From Trichomonas tenax (lineage: Eukaryota; Parabasalia; Trichomonadida; Trichomonadidae), in the NCBI GenBank assembly GCA_023091735.1, contig JALKBU010000072.1, forward strand, positions 1 to 64,000: a stretch of DNA of 64,000 bases, given 5' to 3'. Positions 36,841 to 47,108 of the stretch are shown here, in pieces. A program made the translations under genes and the position numbers. Every line of letters begins with the position of its first letter. The stretch's first letter is position 1. Below the pieces are notes generated by a model. The model saw only the letters and a list, made by a program, of their open reading frames with translations, did not search any database and was not told where the DNA came from.

Positions 36841-37557
36841 ATGACTCAGAAATTTTCGCAGAGTGAAAAGCAAAGTATCATAATGAATGAAGAGAAAGGT
36901 ATTTTGCATTCACTGTATTACGTATGTAAAATGAAGAATGGTTCAGTCCAAATTCGCAAGAGAAAATTACCATTAAATGCTACTCCTGCTCCACAAGTAG
37001 CTATTCCACAAACGAATGAGGAAGATAAGGAAGATATAATTACGAATAGAATGTTATTAGAGAAGATGGTTTCGATGTTAGAAAAGAATTCAATCAGTAA
37101 TGATATGAATTTGAACCATGTAGAGAGGGAGAAAGAGACAAAAGAAAATAAGGAGTACGTAGAATCAATACAAGAGAAAAGAGTTGTTACTAAAATGATC
37201 GATCGTGGTGCAGATATTGAAACTAGGAATGGGGCAGGATTTTCCCCTTTGCACCTTGCTTCACTTTTCAACAACATTGAAGTCGTAACAAAATTGATAG
37301 AATGTGGAGCCGAAGTTGATGCAAATGATAATATGGACAAATCGACTCCCCTTTGCCTAGCTGCATATTATGAAAGCATTGATGCTGCGACGAAATTAAT
37401 TGAATCTGGTGCAAAAGTCGAAAGTAAAACTTGTAATCAATCAACTATGCTTCACATTGCAGCGACTTTTGGCAGTATCAAGGTTGCATCAAAAGTAATA
37501 GAATACTTTGATGTTAATATTAAAAACGATAATGGAGATACCCCATTAAAAATATAA
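36841..37557 (+). CDS. Chimeric protein: mobile-element-like N-terminus plus four ankyrin repeats
   Basis: The protein has 238 aa from the ATG at 36841 (a TTG two codons earlier is not a start in a eukaryote). Residues 1 to ~110 are basic and glutamate-rich with no known fold (GILHSLYYVCKMKNGSVQIR; LLEKMVSMLEKN). Residues ~118-238 hold about four ankyrin units, including GFSPLHLASLFNNIEVVTKL, STPLCLAAYYESIDAATKLI and STMLHIAATFGSIKVASKVI, ending abruptly at DTPLKI where the subtilisin pseudogene begins. The abrupt end at a junction suggests truncation. Ankyrin repeats mediate protein contacts; the partner is unknown. Confidence 0.55.
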   Translation: MTQKFSQSEKQSIIMNEEKGILHSLYYVCKMKNGSVQIRKRKLPLNATPAPQVAIPQTNEEDKEDIITNRMLLEKMVSMLEKNSISNDMNLNHVEREKETKENKEYVESIQEKRVVTKMIDRGADIETRNGAGFSPLHLASLFNNIEVVTKLIECGAEVDANDNMDKSTPLCLAAYYESIDAATKLIESGAKVESKTCNQSTMLHIAATFGSIKVASKVIEYFDVNIKNDNGDTPLKI

Positions 37558-39480
37558 TGGAGATACTTGTAAGTGCTATCAAAGGATCAACGCCTATTCC
37601 ATACATGATAAATGACATATTAGTTCCATCAGTGATTGCTGTTCTTATCCAGCTCATATATCTTGATGATGCATTATACAGATAGTCTTGATTTGATGGT
37701 GTTTCATGTATAAATGTTTGACAAGCTGTTCCTCGATAATTATATGGTCAATCGCAAAATCCATTTTCATTGCAACTTCCAGTATTGCAGTTCGATGGAC
37801 ATCTTTTCTCTTCTGTGAAAGTTAATTTTGCTGGATTCTTCGTGAAATCATTCTGCACAAAACCACTTGCAATCACAATTCCAAATTTCGCAATTGGCAA
37901 TGATTGCAAGTAATCTTGTGAATAGATGTGAATTTTGTAAGTATCAGGCTGAGCATTATCAATATACACTCTATGACTTGTTGTGAATTCTTCATCTCTT
38001 TCGTTTGGCAGTCCATTAGCAAAATAAGACTTTTCGTGCGAATCTTCAACAACAAGATTGAGTCCAATCAAAAGTGGCGTTTTCAAAGACGGCATTGAAG
38101 GTTCACAGTAACAAATTGTAATTGAAAGATCTTGTGCTTCAGTTGTTGTTATTGTCGTTGAAATATGTTTCGCGCGACCAATTTCGATGTTATCAGTCAC
38201 TCTGAGCCCTTTAAACTTTCCAAAACCCATTGAATCAATACCCACGACCATTCCAAACCCAATTTTGTGATCGAAAATTCTGTTTCTAAGTCTTCTGCAT
38301 CCATTTATTATCATTGCTTTAACTAATAATCTCGAAGGATCGATAATTTTCGCAGAATTCGGTGTGAGAGTTGGGTAATATCCATCAGCAAAGAACTGCC
38401 GGATAAGAATAGCAATTCCTGCAACCATTGGTGTGGACATTGAAGTTCCGTCTGATTTCAATATTTGGTTATTTGTTAAATCAGAAACGCATTCATGAAC
38501 ACCAAGTAATTTTGCTGAATAAATACTTATTCCAGGAGCTATTACTTCAGGTTTGACAATGCCTTCTTCTGTTGGACCCCAAGATGAATAATCTGCAAGA
38601 GAAAAACTCTTTTGTTGTGAATCTTCCATGATCACAGTCAAAGTCGTCCATTTTTCAATGATGTTCAAATCTTGAAGTGAGCGTGTCACCAATATAGGAT
38701 ATGAGGAATCAAACTGAGAATCAACGTAAGATAATTGCAAACTGAATTGATGTTGATTGCCTTGCCGCAAACGGTTCCACTCACATGCGTTCCATGTCCA
38801 TTAACTCCATCGAAATTATCATAATAATTGAAGTATTTTATGACTTTCCTGTGGTTTATGTTTACACTGTTGTTGATAGGTTTATTAGGATCGTAAAAAA
38901 GTATTATTTACATTTAATCCTGTATCAACAATGGTAATTACTTGATTTTCGCCTGTTAAACCCTTCTTCGTTAGCGTTCTATTGGTTTTGTAAACTCCAT
39001 CAATGAGAGAAACTTTGTTTTCGTTATTTTGAACTAAACCAACAGAAAATCTATTCATAAATCGGGATTTAGGTGCTGGAGTTATCTTTAGAACGCAATT
39101 ATCATCGTAAGCGTTCTGGAGTTTTTCATCAGAGAAGTTCAAACACTGAAAAATAAATTTCGACATTGGCGAACAATCGTTTTCTTTAGCCCATTCATCA
39201 GTAGCGTAAATATGATAGCTCTTGTAAGGTTAATGTATATATCTTTTTTGAATAAATTCGTTGCTGTGTATAATTTCGAAGTTATTCGAGCTTTTTAGAT
39301 GATTTAGTTCGTATTCTGCTAAATAAACAAGATTGATGTCATCAGAGACGTATGTTTCATGCGTGAATTTGCTTGCAAGAAAATAATTACTGAATTGTCG
39401 ATAATCTGCGTTTCTTAAGTTATTCACGAAGAACTATCCGACAGAAAAGTTTAGAGAACTGGTTTCTAATGTTCGTCAAC
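37558..39480 (-). pseudogene. Subtilisin-like serine protease (S8) pseudogene with EGF-like end
   Basis: On the minus strand: propeptide-like text near 39230-39427, then the Asp box (ITIVDTGLNVNNTF, ~38.9 kb), the His box (NGHGTHVSGTVCG, ~38.78 kb, another frame) and the Ser box (SDGTSMSTPMVAGIAI, ~38.43 kb), followed by CPSNCNTGSCNENGFCD and an in-frame TGA at about 37748, where an EGF pattern would continue (PYNYRGTACQTF). Frameshifts lie near 38890 and 38770. Only ~60 residues separate the His box from DYSSWGPTEEGIVKPEVIAP, so the part with the oxyanion Asn is deleted. The 3' end is cut at the ankyrin junction. Trichomonad subtilisins are secreted or surface proteases. Confidence 0.8.
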
Positions 39481-39675
39481 TTCCTTGCGGTCGAATTTTC
39501 AACATCGACCGCTCAAACATAAAAAATATAAAAATTTGGAATTTGAATACGTTTCAAAAATTGTGAAAATTGAAAATAGACATTATGTTAGTTATAATGA
39601 GTATATCCGATTTCACTGTTTTGTTAAATTGAATACTTTACATAATAATATTTTTTCTTTACACTAAAATTTGAT

Positions 39676-39729
39676 TTCTGTCATGTAAATTATAATTCAT
39701 GACATGTAAAAATTGATTTGCCGCGTAAA
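39676..39729. repeat. Phased recurrent motif array
   Basis: TTCTGTCATGTAAA (39676), TCATGACATGTAAA (39697) and TTTGCCGCGTAAA-like (39716) start 21 and 19 bp apart, the same period as the arrays at 14.8 and 29.2 kb. Confidence 0.55.
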
Positions 39730-39890
39730 CAGAAGCAGAATAATCATTTTTGCGTTCAAAGTCACATGCTGTGATATAAAAACTTCCTGAAGATGCCTTA
39801 AATGCTACTGTTTCTTCATATTTCCTTGTGTATGATGTTTCAGTGAAATATGTTGCCCAATCTAAGTAAAGTTTCTTTGAAATGATGTTG
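39723..39890 (-). pseudogene. Short Pmp-like ectodomain fragment
   Basis: A ~55-codon stretch open on the minus strand reads KKLYLDWATYFTETSYTRKY and then ASSGSFYITACDFERKNDYS, in the style of N-terminal Pmp-like sequence. No start or stop of a gene is attached. Small remnant. Confidence 0.35.
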
Positions 39891-40004
39891 AAACCGATTT
39901 AGTTCGATTTCAGTATCATGGGTATCATTTTTTACCGTAAAATTTTAGATATTAATTGAATGAAATCGGTACAAAAACATGATTTTTAATTGATACATAA
40001 CAAA

Positions 40005-40856
40005 TTAATACTTTGATTTCTTCTTCTTAGAACGGCTGTGTGTGTGCGGATCTGCGTATAGTGAGCTTAACCTGTCCGCTTGTCTTGTTATTTGATTCAC
40101 AATCGAAATCAAATCATTGATCTTTTGTGTTTGCTTGAGAAGCTTTGGATCATCACATTGTTTTTCATCAAAGCTTTCTGACTTTTCATCCTCTGATTCT
40201 AACTTTTCACTGTGTTTAACATTGTTATCTGCTTCAACTAAGTTTTGTAATCTTTTGATTTCTTCATTTTGTCTTATTAGCAAATATCTGTCTTGCGAAA
40301 GCTTTCTATGGATCCTATCATGCTCCGAAAGCATATTATCAATTGATTTGCATAAATGTCCATCAGATGAATCCAATTTTCTTATTGCTTCATTGTAATC
40401 ATCCATAATGTATTGATCCTTTGGTTTCGCAAGATCGTTCATCAAACGGTTTATCTTTTTCTCAACTTTATCTTCTTTTACACCCAAAATTGTTGAAATA
40501 TTTGTGATTCTTTCATTTAATGACTTAATTGTATTTTCAGAATCTCTCTGCAACTTTGTGGAAACAGAGCTGCACTTAGAAATCTCACTTCTGTATTCGA
40601 TATTTTCCATCGTTAAACTTGTAATTTGAGCAATAAGGTAATCAAGGAACACAGTGAGTTTCTTAGGGCATGGTTTAATAGTTTCGATCTCTTTTAATAG
40701 TTTGATTTGATCGTTTGAAGATGGAATTGTTATTGCAAGCATTTGCCTGACTCTTGAGTCAAGAATTGTTTGAAAAACGTTTTCTCCGTACTCAATATCA
40801 TCGCTTCCAGAATATTGGGATTGTTTAGAAGCAGAGGATTCCTTTCTAGATGACAT
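40005..40856 (-). CDS. Coiled-coil protein with basic C-terminus, unknown function
   Basis: The protein has 283 aa. A Ser-rich start (MSSRKESSASKQSQYSGSDD) is followed by a compact N-terminal region (FQTILDSRVRQMLAITIPSS, with KPCPKKLTVFLDYLIAQITS) and then long amphipathic helices to about residue 215 (ISKCSSVSTKLQRDSENTIK; HDRIHRKLSQDRYLLIRQNE). An acidic spacer and a last helix end in HSRSKKKKSKY. This would suit a cytoskeletal or centrosomal component. I do not recognise the family. Confidence 0.65.
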   Translation of the reverse strand: MSSRKESSASKQSQYSGSDDIEYGENVFQTILDSRVRQMLAITIPSSNDQIKLLKEIETIKPCPKKLTVFLDYLIAQITSLTMENIEYRSEISKCSSVSTKLQRDSENTIKSLNERITNISTILGVKEDKVEKKINRLMNDLAKPKDQYIMDDYNEAIRKLDSSDGHLCKSIDNMLSEHDRIHRKLSQDRYLLIRQNEEIKRLQNLVEADNNVKHSEKLESEDEKSESFDEKQCDDPKLLKQTQKINDLISIVNQITRQADRLSSLYADPHTHSRSKKKKSKY

Positions 40857-41364
40857 TTATATTCTTTTGTAAACGTCTATAAATGAGGGTTGGTTAAAAA
40901 TATAAAGGGGATATCTCAAAAGTTTATTATACTGTTCAAGCTTCACTAGCGCATCTATTCCGCTTTTGTATTTCACATCCAAGATTTCTATTTAATGTCG
41001 TTCATCATTTATGTAATATCAATGATGTCCAAGAAGCCTTATCACCAGTTTGTACTCAGTTCTTCATATTTATGGATGCCACGGTTTATAGACATCTTTT
41101 CACTTTCAGCAAAAAGATAATCAATAATTCAGTCTTTGAATAGTTACTAAAATATAATTTCAGTGAAGACAATTTTAATAATTTCAAAAATTGCCACTAA
41201 TGTATAATGCATTAAATAATAGGTATAACACATCATTTCCGGATTTGTTAATGCTATTCGGATTCATATATTCATTTAAGATTTTAGTAGCACATCAGTT
41301 CCAATTATAGATGATTACAAATTAGAACACAAGATTATGATTTGATAACACCATAATAGAGGAT
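40857..41364. other. Intergenic, nothing recognised
   Basis: AT-rich, no ORF or repeat noted. Confidence 0.45.
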
Positions 41365-41577
41365 ATGAAAACATTTTCTCACTTGTTATGCAATTCAATT
41401 TTACCCGAGATTGCATATTTAAATCCTTATGATTTAATTGATCTTTATGATTCCAAATATAATTCAAAAAATTCCATGAAATCTAAGTTACAACATATTT
41501 TTTGGAAAACTCTATTCAATGTAATCGCCTTGAGATTATCGAAAATATTTATCAATCAGGAGTCTTTTAACAAATAA
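41365..41577 (+). CDS. Short ORF or gene fragment, unknown
   Basis: 70 codons from an ATG. The helical text (NSILPEIAYLNPYDLIDLYD, then a basic helix) has some resemblance in style to F-box-like N-termini. No promoter element is evident and it is followed by degenerate sequence; it could be a piece of a dead gene. Confidence 0.25.
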   Translation: MKTFSHLLCNSILPEIAYLNPYDLIDLYDSKYNSKNSMKSKLQHIFWKTLFNVIALRLSKIFINQESFNK

Positions 41578-41607
41578 AATCTCAATCCACTAAAGATAAA
41601 GAAAATC

Positions 41608-42064
41608 ATGACCCAATCAACGGAAATGACCGAAAATCTCATACATTTTAGTGAAAATTTATTTAAGTATGAAAAAGCAGCCGCTACAAATCTAATTATT
41701 AGTAACAAAGCAGTGCACATAAATTACATCTTTTTAGAAGTTAATAGCGCATCCACGTCCGCCCAGTGACATATCTATGGTCCAAAGACCAGAATTCACT
41801 CAAATGGTGGATCTCCCCAACCAACCACAAATCTCCATCATAGCCGCTCTACTAAACTACAAATCGCATGATTGCTAGCAATATGAACTAAAAGAGTTGA
41901 AACTCAAAGGTCTTGTCAATTCGGCCCACTTACTACAAAATTATCAAGCCATTGGCGTATCAAAATATATTGATGAACACTATCTTAATTCTCCATCCAA
42001 ATACATCATGGTAAATTTGCAAAGAACTGAGCTAGCCATATTAATCTTCAATATTCTCTCATAG
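41608..42064 (+). pseudogene. Degenerate gene, unknown family
   Basis: An ATG at 41608 opens 53 codons (ENLIHFSENLFKYEKAAATN; HINYIFLEVN) to a TGA. In another frame the sense seems to continue as SMVQRPEFTQMVDLPNQPQI, then a TAG, then QYELKELKLKGLVNSAHLLQ and YIDEHYLNSPSKYIMVNLQ to 42064. One frameshift and one nonsense codon are implied. No family assigned. Confidence 0.35.
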
Positions 42065-42240
42065 ACATCATCCTACTTTGAATTTCATTTTGTTGCCTTC
42101 CCGAAAATTTTAAAATACAATTCTTTTCAACAAACTTTAATATTGTTTAAAAAAATATTTCTGTCGCTGTTAAAACAACTTAAAACTTGATTAATATTTT
42201 TGTTTCTCTTTGATTTTATATCTTTTTCACCGAGTTCGGG

Positions 42241-42294
42241 ATTTGCCACGTAAAATTATATTTTGACAAATTTTCTAAATTTTTGAAATTTTGT
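42241..42294. repeat. Phased recurrent motif, upstream of the 124-aa gene
   Basis: ATTTGCCACGTAAA (42241) and TTTTGACAAATTTT (42261), with a weak third copy TTTTGAAATTTTGT (42281), stand at exact 20-bp steps, 29-82 bp before the ATG at 42323. Confidence 0.5.
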
Positions 42295-42303
42295 CTACTT
42301 CAT

Positions 42304-42310
42304 TCATTTT
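42304..42310 (+). promoter_or_regulatory. Trichomonad initiator (Inr) before the 124-aa gene
   Basis: TCATTTT with the start A at 42306, 17 nt before the ATG, agrees with TCAYTWY and supports the following small gene as real. Confidence 0.6.
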
Positions 42311-42322
42311 TATTTTAGTATA

Positions 42323-42697
42323 ATGCTTCATTCATTGATTAAATCAAAGTGGAAAATAACAAAGCAAATCCTACAAAACCAGGATCGGAAGAGTTACATT
42401 GATAAATACAAGAAATTGATTGATGATTTGCTTGTTATTGTTGGAAAACTAAAATTTAACGATGAAATTGTTGACACAATTACTGAAGAGATACAACATA
42501 AATGGGCTGTCAATCCATATTGCAATGAAGTCAATTTTCCAAACTTATTAATCGGATTGATAAATTCTTTATTAACTTCGAGGTTCATCAAGAAGGAAAA
42601 GAAATCTCAGATGCAAAGCTACGATAAATTCACACCAAGCGTATTAAAAATACTCGGGGTACTTACAAATTATAATTTTGTCATTGTTGAAGAGTAG
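42323..42697 (+). CDS. Small helical protein, unknown function
   Basis: The protein has 124 aa and is mostly helical (MLHSLIKSKWKITKQILQNQ; YIDKYKKLIDDLLVIVGKLK; NFPNLLIGLINSLLTSRFIK), basic in the middle, ending LTNYNFVIVEE. No motif is recognised. The well-placed initiator, phased upstream motifs and an undisturbed frame argue that it is expressed. Its stop touches a GC-richer segment that may be a structured RNA. Confidence 0.5.
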   Translation: MLHSLIKSKWKITKQILQNQDRKSYIDKYKKLIDDLLVIVGKLKFNDEIVDTITEEIQHKWAVNPYCNEVNFPNLLIGLINSLLTSRFIKKEKKSQMQSYDKFTPSVLKILGVLTNYNFVIVEE

Positions 42698-42833
42698 GGT
42701 CGTGCAGACCTCAGTGGCACCGCCAGTGTCGAAGACTGTGAATCATGCACTGGGACACCAAGTATAGCATCTAAGTATCGTGAAGACCGCGCATGCCTTC
42801 ACGCACTTTCGAAGCTCTGTCTAGATGACCCAT
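42698..42833 (+). ncRNA. Candidate structured RNA (strand uncertain)
   Basis: This ~135-bp stretch is clearly richer in G+C than its surroundings. The ends can pair (GGGTCGT...AGAC with GTCT...ATGACCC, about 11 pairs with a 2x2 internal loop). Inside are a perfect 7-bp stem CGTGAAG/CTTCACG (around 42779-42803), TGGC/GCCA, and CAGTG/CACTG. The pattern would give a closed multi-branch fold. No match to 5S, U-snRNA, SRP or RNase P/MRP landmarks was recognised. Chance pairing in a GC-rich island is possible. Confidence 0.3.
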
Positions 42834-43099
42834 TGCAAAATGACACTTTTTGTAAGCTGTGCACCAACTCTATTTTTGACAAATCCGACACTTCACCAAT
42901 TTGTCAATCTGACACTTTACAAAACAAATCCAGTACTCGAATGGACACGCGTTCAACCTATAAAAGGTTGAGCCTCAGCAATTATTAATTGCGATAAATA
43001 ACAATTTTGGCAATCATATCGATTGACTGTAACCAAATGGTTACGTGAATCCAACATTATTTTAAAAAATAACATTGGTTGAAATAATACTTATAATTT

Positions 43100-43916
43100 A
43101 TTATACACATGAAAGTTATTGAATTTGATGGGATTTAAATTTGCAGCTGTAATAATGTAAAATTTTAGAATTTTATATTTGGTTTTATTATTTATGAGAT
43201 TTTTCAATTGGAAAGTAAAAGCAGATCAAAATATTAATATTTTATAATATCTTTTAAAAATGAATAAAATTATAGACTTTGATCTTTATTCCAGAATATA
43301 ATTCAGTAGAAATATGAGAAGAAAGAAGAAATATTAAATTTTTTTAGTTGTCATCATATTGATAACTTCAGGCTGTAATAATATATTTTTCGATTTGAAA
43401 GTACTTTCATGAACTTATTGATAGTTGTCTATCCAGTGGTATAAGTGGCACAGTCTATATATCTATCAAATCATTGATTGCATTACAAATTGTCCAAAAA
43501 TATACGATTTCCAGCATAAATGTATGCACTAATATGCAGCGCTGAGGAAAGATGGTGTCTCAGCGCATAATTTTTTTTTCATTGCCAAATCTAAGATTCT
43601 AAAATTTTACATTATTACAGCTGCAAATTTAAATCCCATCAAATTCAATAACTTTCATGTGTATAATCGCCCTCAAATCAATTAATGAATTAGTTGCGTT
43701 TTTAATTTTAAGCGTATAAGAGGCATTTGAATCAATAATGCACATAAAAGTATCATATGCTGCATATTAGTGCATACATTTATGCTGGAAATCGTATATT
43801 TTTGGACTATTTGAAATGCAATCAATGATTTAATAGATATATAGACTGTGCCACTTACACCACTGGATAGACAACTATTAATAAGTTCATGAAAGTATTT
43901 TCAAATCGAAAAAATA
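43100..43916. repeat. Two interleaved long inverted repeats (order A-B-A'-B')
   Basis: A (43100-43171) and A' (43596-43667) are reverse complements over 72 bp with essentially no mismatch, with weaker pairing ~13 bp further in. B (43383-43540) and B' (43759-43916) are reverse complements over 158 bp with a handful of mismatches (for example ACTTTCATGAACTTATT; GTTGTCTATCCAGTGGT; ACGATTTCCAGCATAAATGT). Because the pairs interleave rather than nest, this is not one simple TIR element. A circularly permuted inverted duplication, or an element disrupted by a second copy, would explain it. No ORF. Confidence 0.85.
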
Positions 43917-44842
43917 TTGATCAGATAAAAAGTTATGAAGGTCGCGGGACTACACCGCAGAAGGAAAAATACTGCCTTTCATAACATATAAAAAATATTT
44001 TTTATTTTACAAATTTCTAGAAACTATTAATAAATCCTACCATAAGAATTTTTATTATTAATTAAACAATATATTTTAACAAATTATAAGAAATTATTAA
44101 AATTTCGATATAAATTATAGGGCAATTGTTTATTTTATATATATTAGTGAAATTAGAGTTTTGGATATTCTCAGATTGTTGATTTATCATGGGTGGACAA
44201 AATTTTAGATACCAGTGGTAAATCACAATCTGAATACTACTAAAATCAAGTTAATTATTGTATTTAAAACATGTCTATCTAATTTCATAATTTATGTCAC
44301 ATTTTCCGAAATCCCTATCCCTAGCAATAATTTTTATTTGTAAATTATTCACTTTTTGATAGGATGGGATAGGCTATCCCAAAAGTAGAGTGATCCGACA
44401 CATTATATTTACATGCCAAAAATGAGCGTTTTACATAAAGATAAATGAAACATGCATAATTAAGGTTCACCCAATATGCTTTATAATGGATATTTTATTT
44501 TTTTAATCCCATTATTTGTCATTTGGCAAAAATAAAAATTCTAAAACGAAAATCGCATTTTTTAAGGTTCGGGATATGGAAGGGATAAATTTTTGCATCC
44601 CCAATACTTTGGGAAAAGTGGGATCTATAATAATACCTAAATTATATATTTTACGTCAAAGGAAATTATAAATCTTCTTTTTCTTTTCTCATTTTTACCA
44701 ATAACCTTAGGAAAATTAAGAGGTGTCAAATTGGTCGGGGTGCAGCCTCAACAAAATATCTCCATAGTAACTTTTGTCACTTTTGGAATTTCTGATTGAT
44801 ATTATAGAGCATCTCATTGAGGTATCGATTGATATCTATTTT
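43917..44842. other. Non-coding stretch
   Basis: No gene seen. TTTACATGCCA (44408-44418) and TTTACATAAAG (44430) are loose copies of the recurrent motif, 22 bp apart. Confidence 0.4.
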
Positions 44843-46008
44843 CTTGAAAAATATTGATTATTTATCTTAAAGGAGGAAGCGCAAAATATTTCAATATAAA
44901 ATTCTATTTTAGAATCTTCATAGAGTTGAGGAGTGAAAAGAGATGACCAAAGAGTTTTGGTTGATTAACTAATGAAGCGGCCGAACATGAATGGCGCACT
45001 CGGGAGATACCGAAGAAAAAAGCTTTTATTCTCTGATGTACACTCTGCGTTTGGACATATGTAGTTCTGAATAGCAATATAATATAAATAAAGAGGATAA
45101 ATTGCATCGCATTTGTATGTTTCATAATGGAAAAGAAATTTTGTTGATTTTTCTGTGTAAATTTGTGAAGTTGTGACGGTTCCGCTTGAATTAAATGTAT
45201 CAATGTGACAGTCTTTAACAATGAATTGACCTCTATCAGTATCATGACAAAATAGACTTCCTGGACCATGATTTCCAAAGAAACAACAACTTTCAACAGT
45301 GGTTTTACCTGAAGAAGAGTAAACATGGGCACTGTTCGAATTTCCTGATGATGTGATTTCGTTGTTGATGATGTTAGATTGTGTCAAATCGAAGATTCCG
45401 GAGTCATAATGACCAGAAATTCTATATTGAGCAGAGTTGTTAGAAACAGTTGTGAAATTGATGGTGGCGGATGATGGTTGTCGAAAAGTGTATCCGGGGC
45501 CGTATTGACAACTGTTTTGACTTGAATTTGATGAACTTAAAGAGCAAGAACCATATAGTCCAAAAATTACATTAGCATTGTATGATGGAGCATTGCATTG
45601 TGTCATTGAACACTCAATGTAGTGGTTGAAATTTGTTGAAGAAGAAACAGAAGAATAGGAAAACGATCCATAACCTGTTGTAGTCGAATTGAAAGCACAG
45701 AATCGGTGTTGAATAATTTGAATGTTGCAGGCGAAGAAAAGGCTTCCTCCAGAAGAATGTTTAAAGTTGTCGTGGAAAAGAGACGAACTGTGGAGGAAAT
45801 AAACACCGTCGCGTCTTATGGAAATGCATCCGTTCTGTTGGTTAAAGAAACGACAGTTGAATGCGAAGATTTTGGACTCAGAACTCTCAGAAATTGCAGG
45901 ATTCTCGAAATTTTCGAAGTTAGGGGAGAAACTGTAGCTGTAGAAGAGAGACCAAACGTCCGATGGGGCACCGTCGAAGTGCACCGCACTGAGGACTGAA
46001 ATGTGATG
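44843..46008 (-). pseudogene. Pmp-like surface protein fragment, 5'-truncated
   Basis: A 339-codon minus frame (to 45984 and slightly beyond) lacks an ATG; a TGA-TAA pair blocks it upstream, and there is no signal peptide. The text is right-handed beta-helix of Pmp type: HSSGGSLFFACNIQIIQHRF (family G-G-[SA]-[IL] box), SIRRDGVYFLHSSSLFHDNF, QSNIINNEITSSGNSNSAHV, VESCCFFGNHGPGSLFCHDT. It then has the YETYKCDAIYPLYLYYI end seen in the other copies, and Cys-containing NYICPNAECTSENKSFFLRY. A stop after FGRFIS is followed by more readable sequence. Of the Pmp copies here it is the least damaged. Confidence 0.65.
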
Positions 46009-46745
46009 TGAAAAATTGTAAACTTATCAAAATAAGTCTAATAAATAATCAATGAAAAGATTTTCGCTCTTTCAGTGATGAAACAATTGAACTGACACAT
46101 GAAATAAATGATATCATTGAATGAATTGGAAGTGAACGCATACCAGCATTCTAAATTATGCTTCTACTGATGATTGAATGAAGAAATAAAAAACTTTATT
46201 GAAGCTAATTTTAGAATGTAATTCAAATTTTCATAAAAAGGAATCATTTCTAGAGCATTGGCTGTGTTGCAGAAATCTATGGCATTTCGCAAGGCAATGG
46301 GCTATCACAAATTAATACATTCTTGAATATTTTGGTGTTGAAAATAGAGAATCAGGAACAATTCTCGATGCCTGAGAACATTTTTTATCAATGATACTCT
46401 TTATTGTTAAGAGATTCTCTGCAGTAATTCAAGATCATTCGACACAGAAGTCTAAAAGAATATCATTTATCAGAGAAATTATAATTCAAGTTTATCGAGA
46501 TCTAAAATCATTATTCTTAATAACAGAATATTATGTTCTTAAGCTTTGGAAAACGAAATCACAAATTTAAGTTCAAATAAAGTTTGCGGATATCTGTTGA
46601 AATTCTGTTAATATATCAAAAAGGAAGAAACATTCGAGATATTTTATGCTTTTATCGAATCTCGTTTATTTGTTTTTATATGTTGTTTGCTTTCTTCGCT
46701 AATTTATGATGATCATCTTCCAAAATATATAAGAATAAAAAATAG
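46009..46745. other. Non-coding stretch
   Basis: AT-rich, no supported ORF, RNA or repeat. Confidence 0.4.
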
Positions 46746-47108
46746 TTGACTGAGCATATACATCAATTTTTTTACGTTTTTTGATTATATGAATTGTGGT
46801 TTTATCTGGCATAATAAATGATTAATACTTACATATACTATCTAGTTTATCAATATTATCCAACATACAAAGATACAACATCATAGCATCTGTATTATCC
46901 TAAGAAAAAACCTGATAACAATATATAGTTGAGCAGTTATGAGCAAAGAAATTATGGGCAGAATCACAAAAAATCGAAAGAATTTATTTAAGAGAAATAT
47001 GTTTAATATATATTGTTTATACTAAATTATTAAAAATAATGTCAATATAAATTTTAAAAATTGACAGTAATAAAAAAAGGAAAGAAATTGATGTATATGC
47101 TCAGTCAA
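46746..47108. mobile_element. ~363-bp MITE with 24-bp perfect terminal inverted repeats
   Basis: The left arm begins TTGACTGAGCATATACATCA (46746) and continues ATTT. The exact reverse complement ends the element at 47085-47108. The ~315-bp core is AT-rich without ORF. No clear target-site duplication was seen. Confidence 0.75.

Noticed and set aside
31958..39480. TGA as a sense codon, because three TGAs interrupt otherwise readable genes
   Set aside because: The same broken genes also have frameshifts, and the intact proteasome alpha4 gene ends with TGA. These are ordinary pseudogene lesions.
42698..42833. 5S rRNA or U4 snRNA
   Set aside because: Short look-alike words (TGGGACACCAAGT; CAGTGGCA) occur, but in the wrong order or without the surrounding conserved stems.
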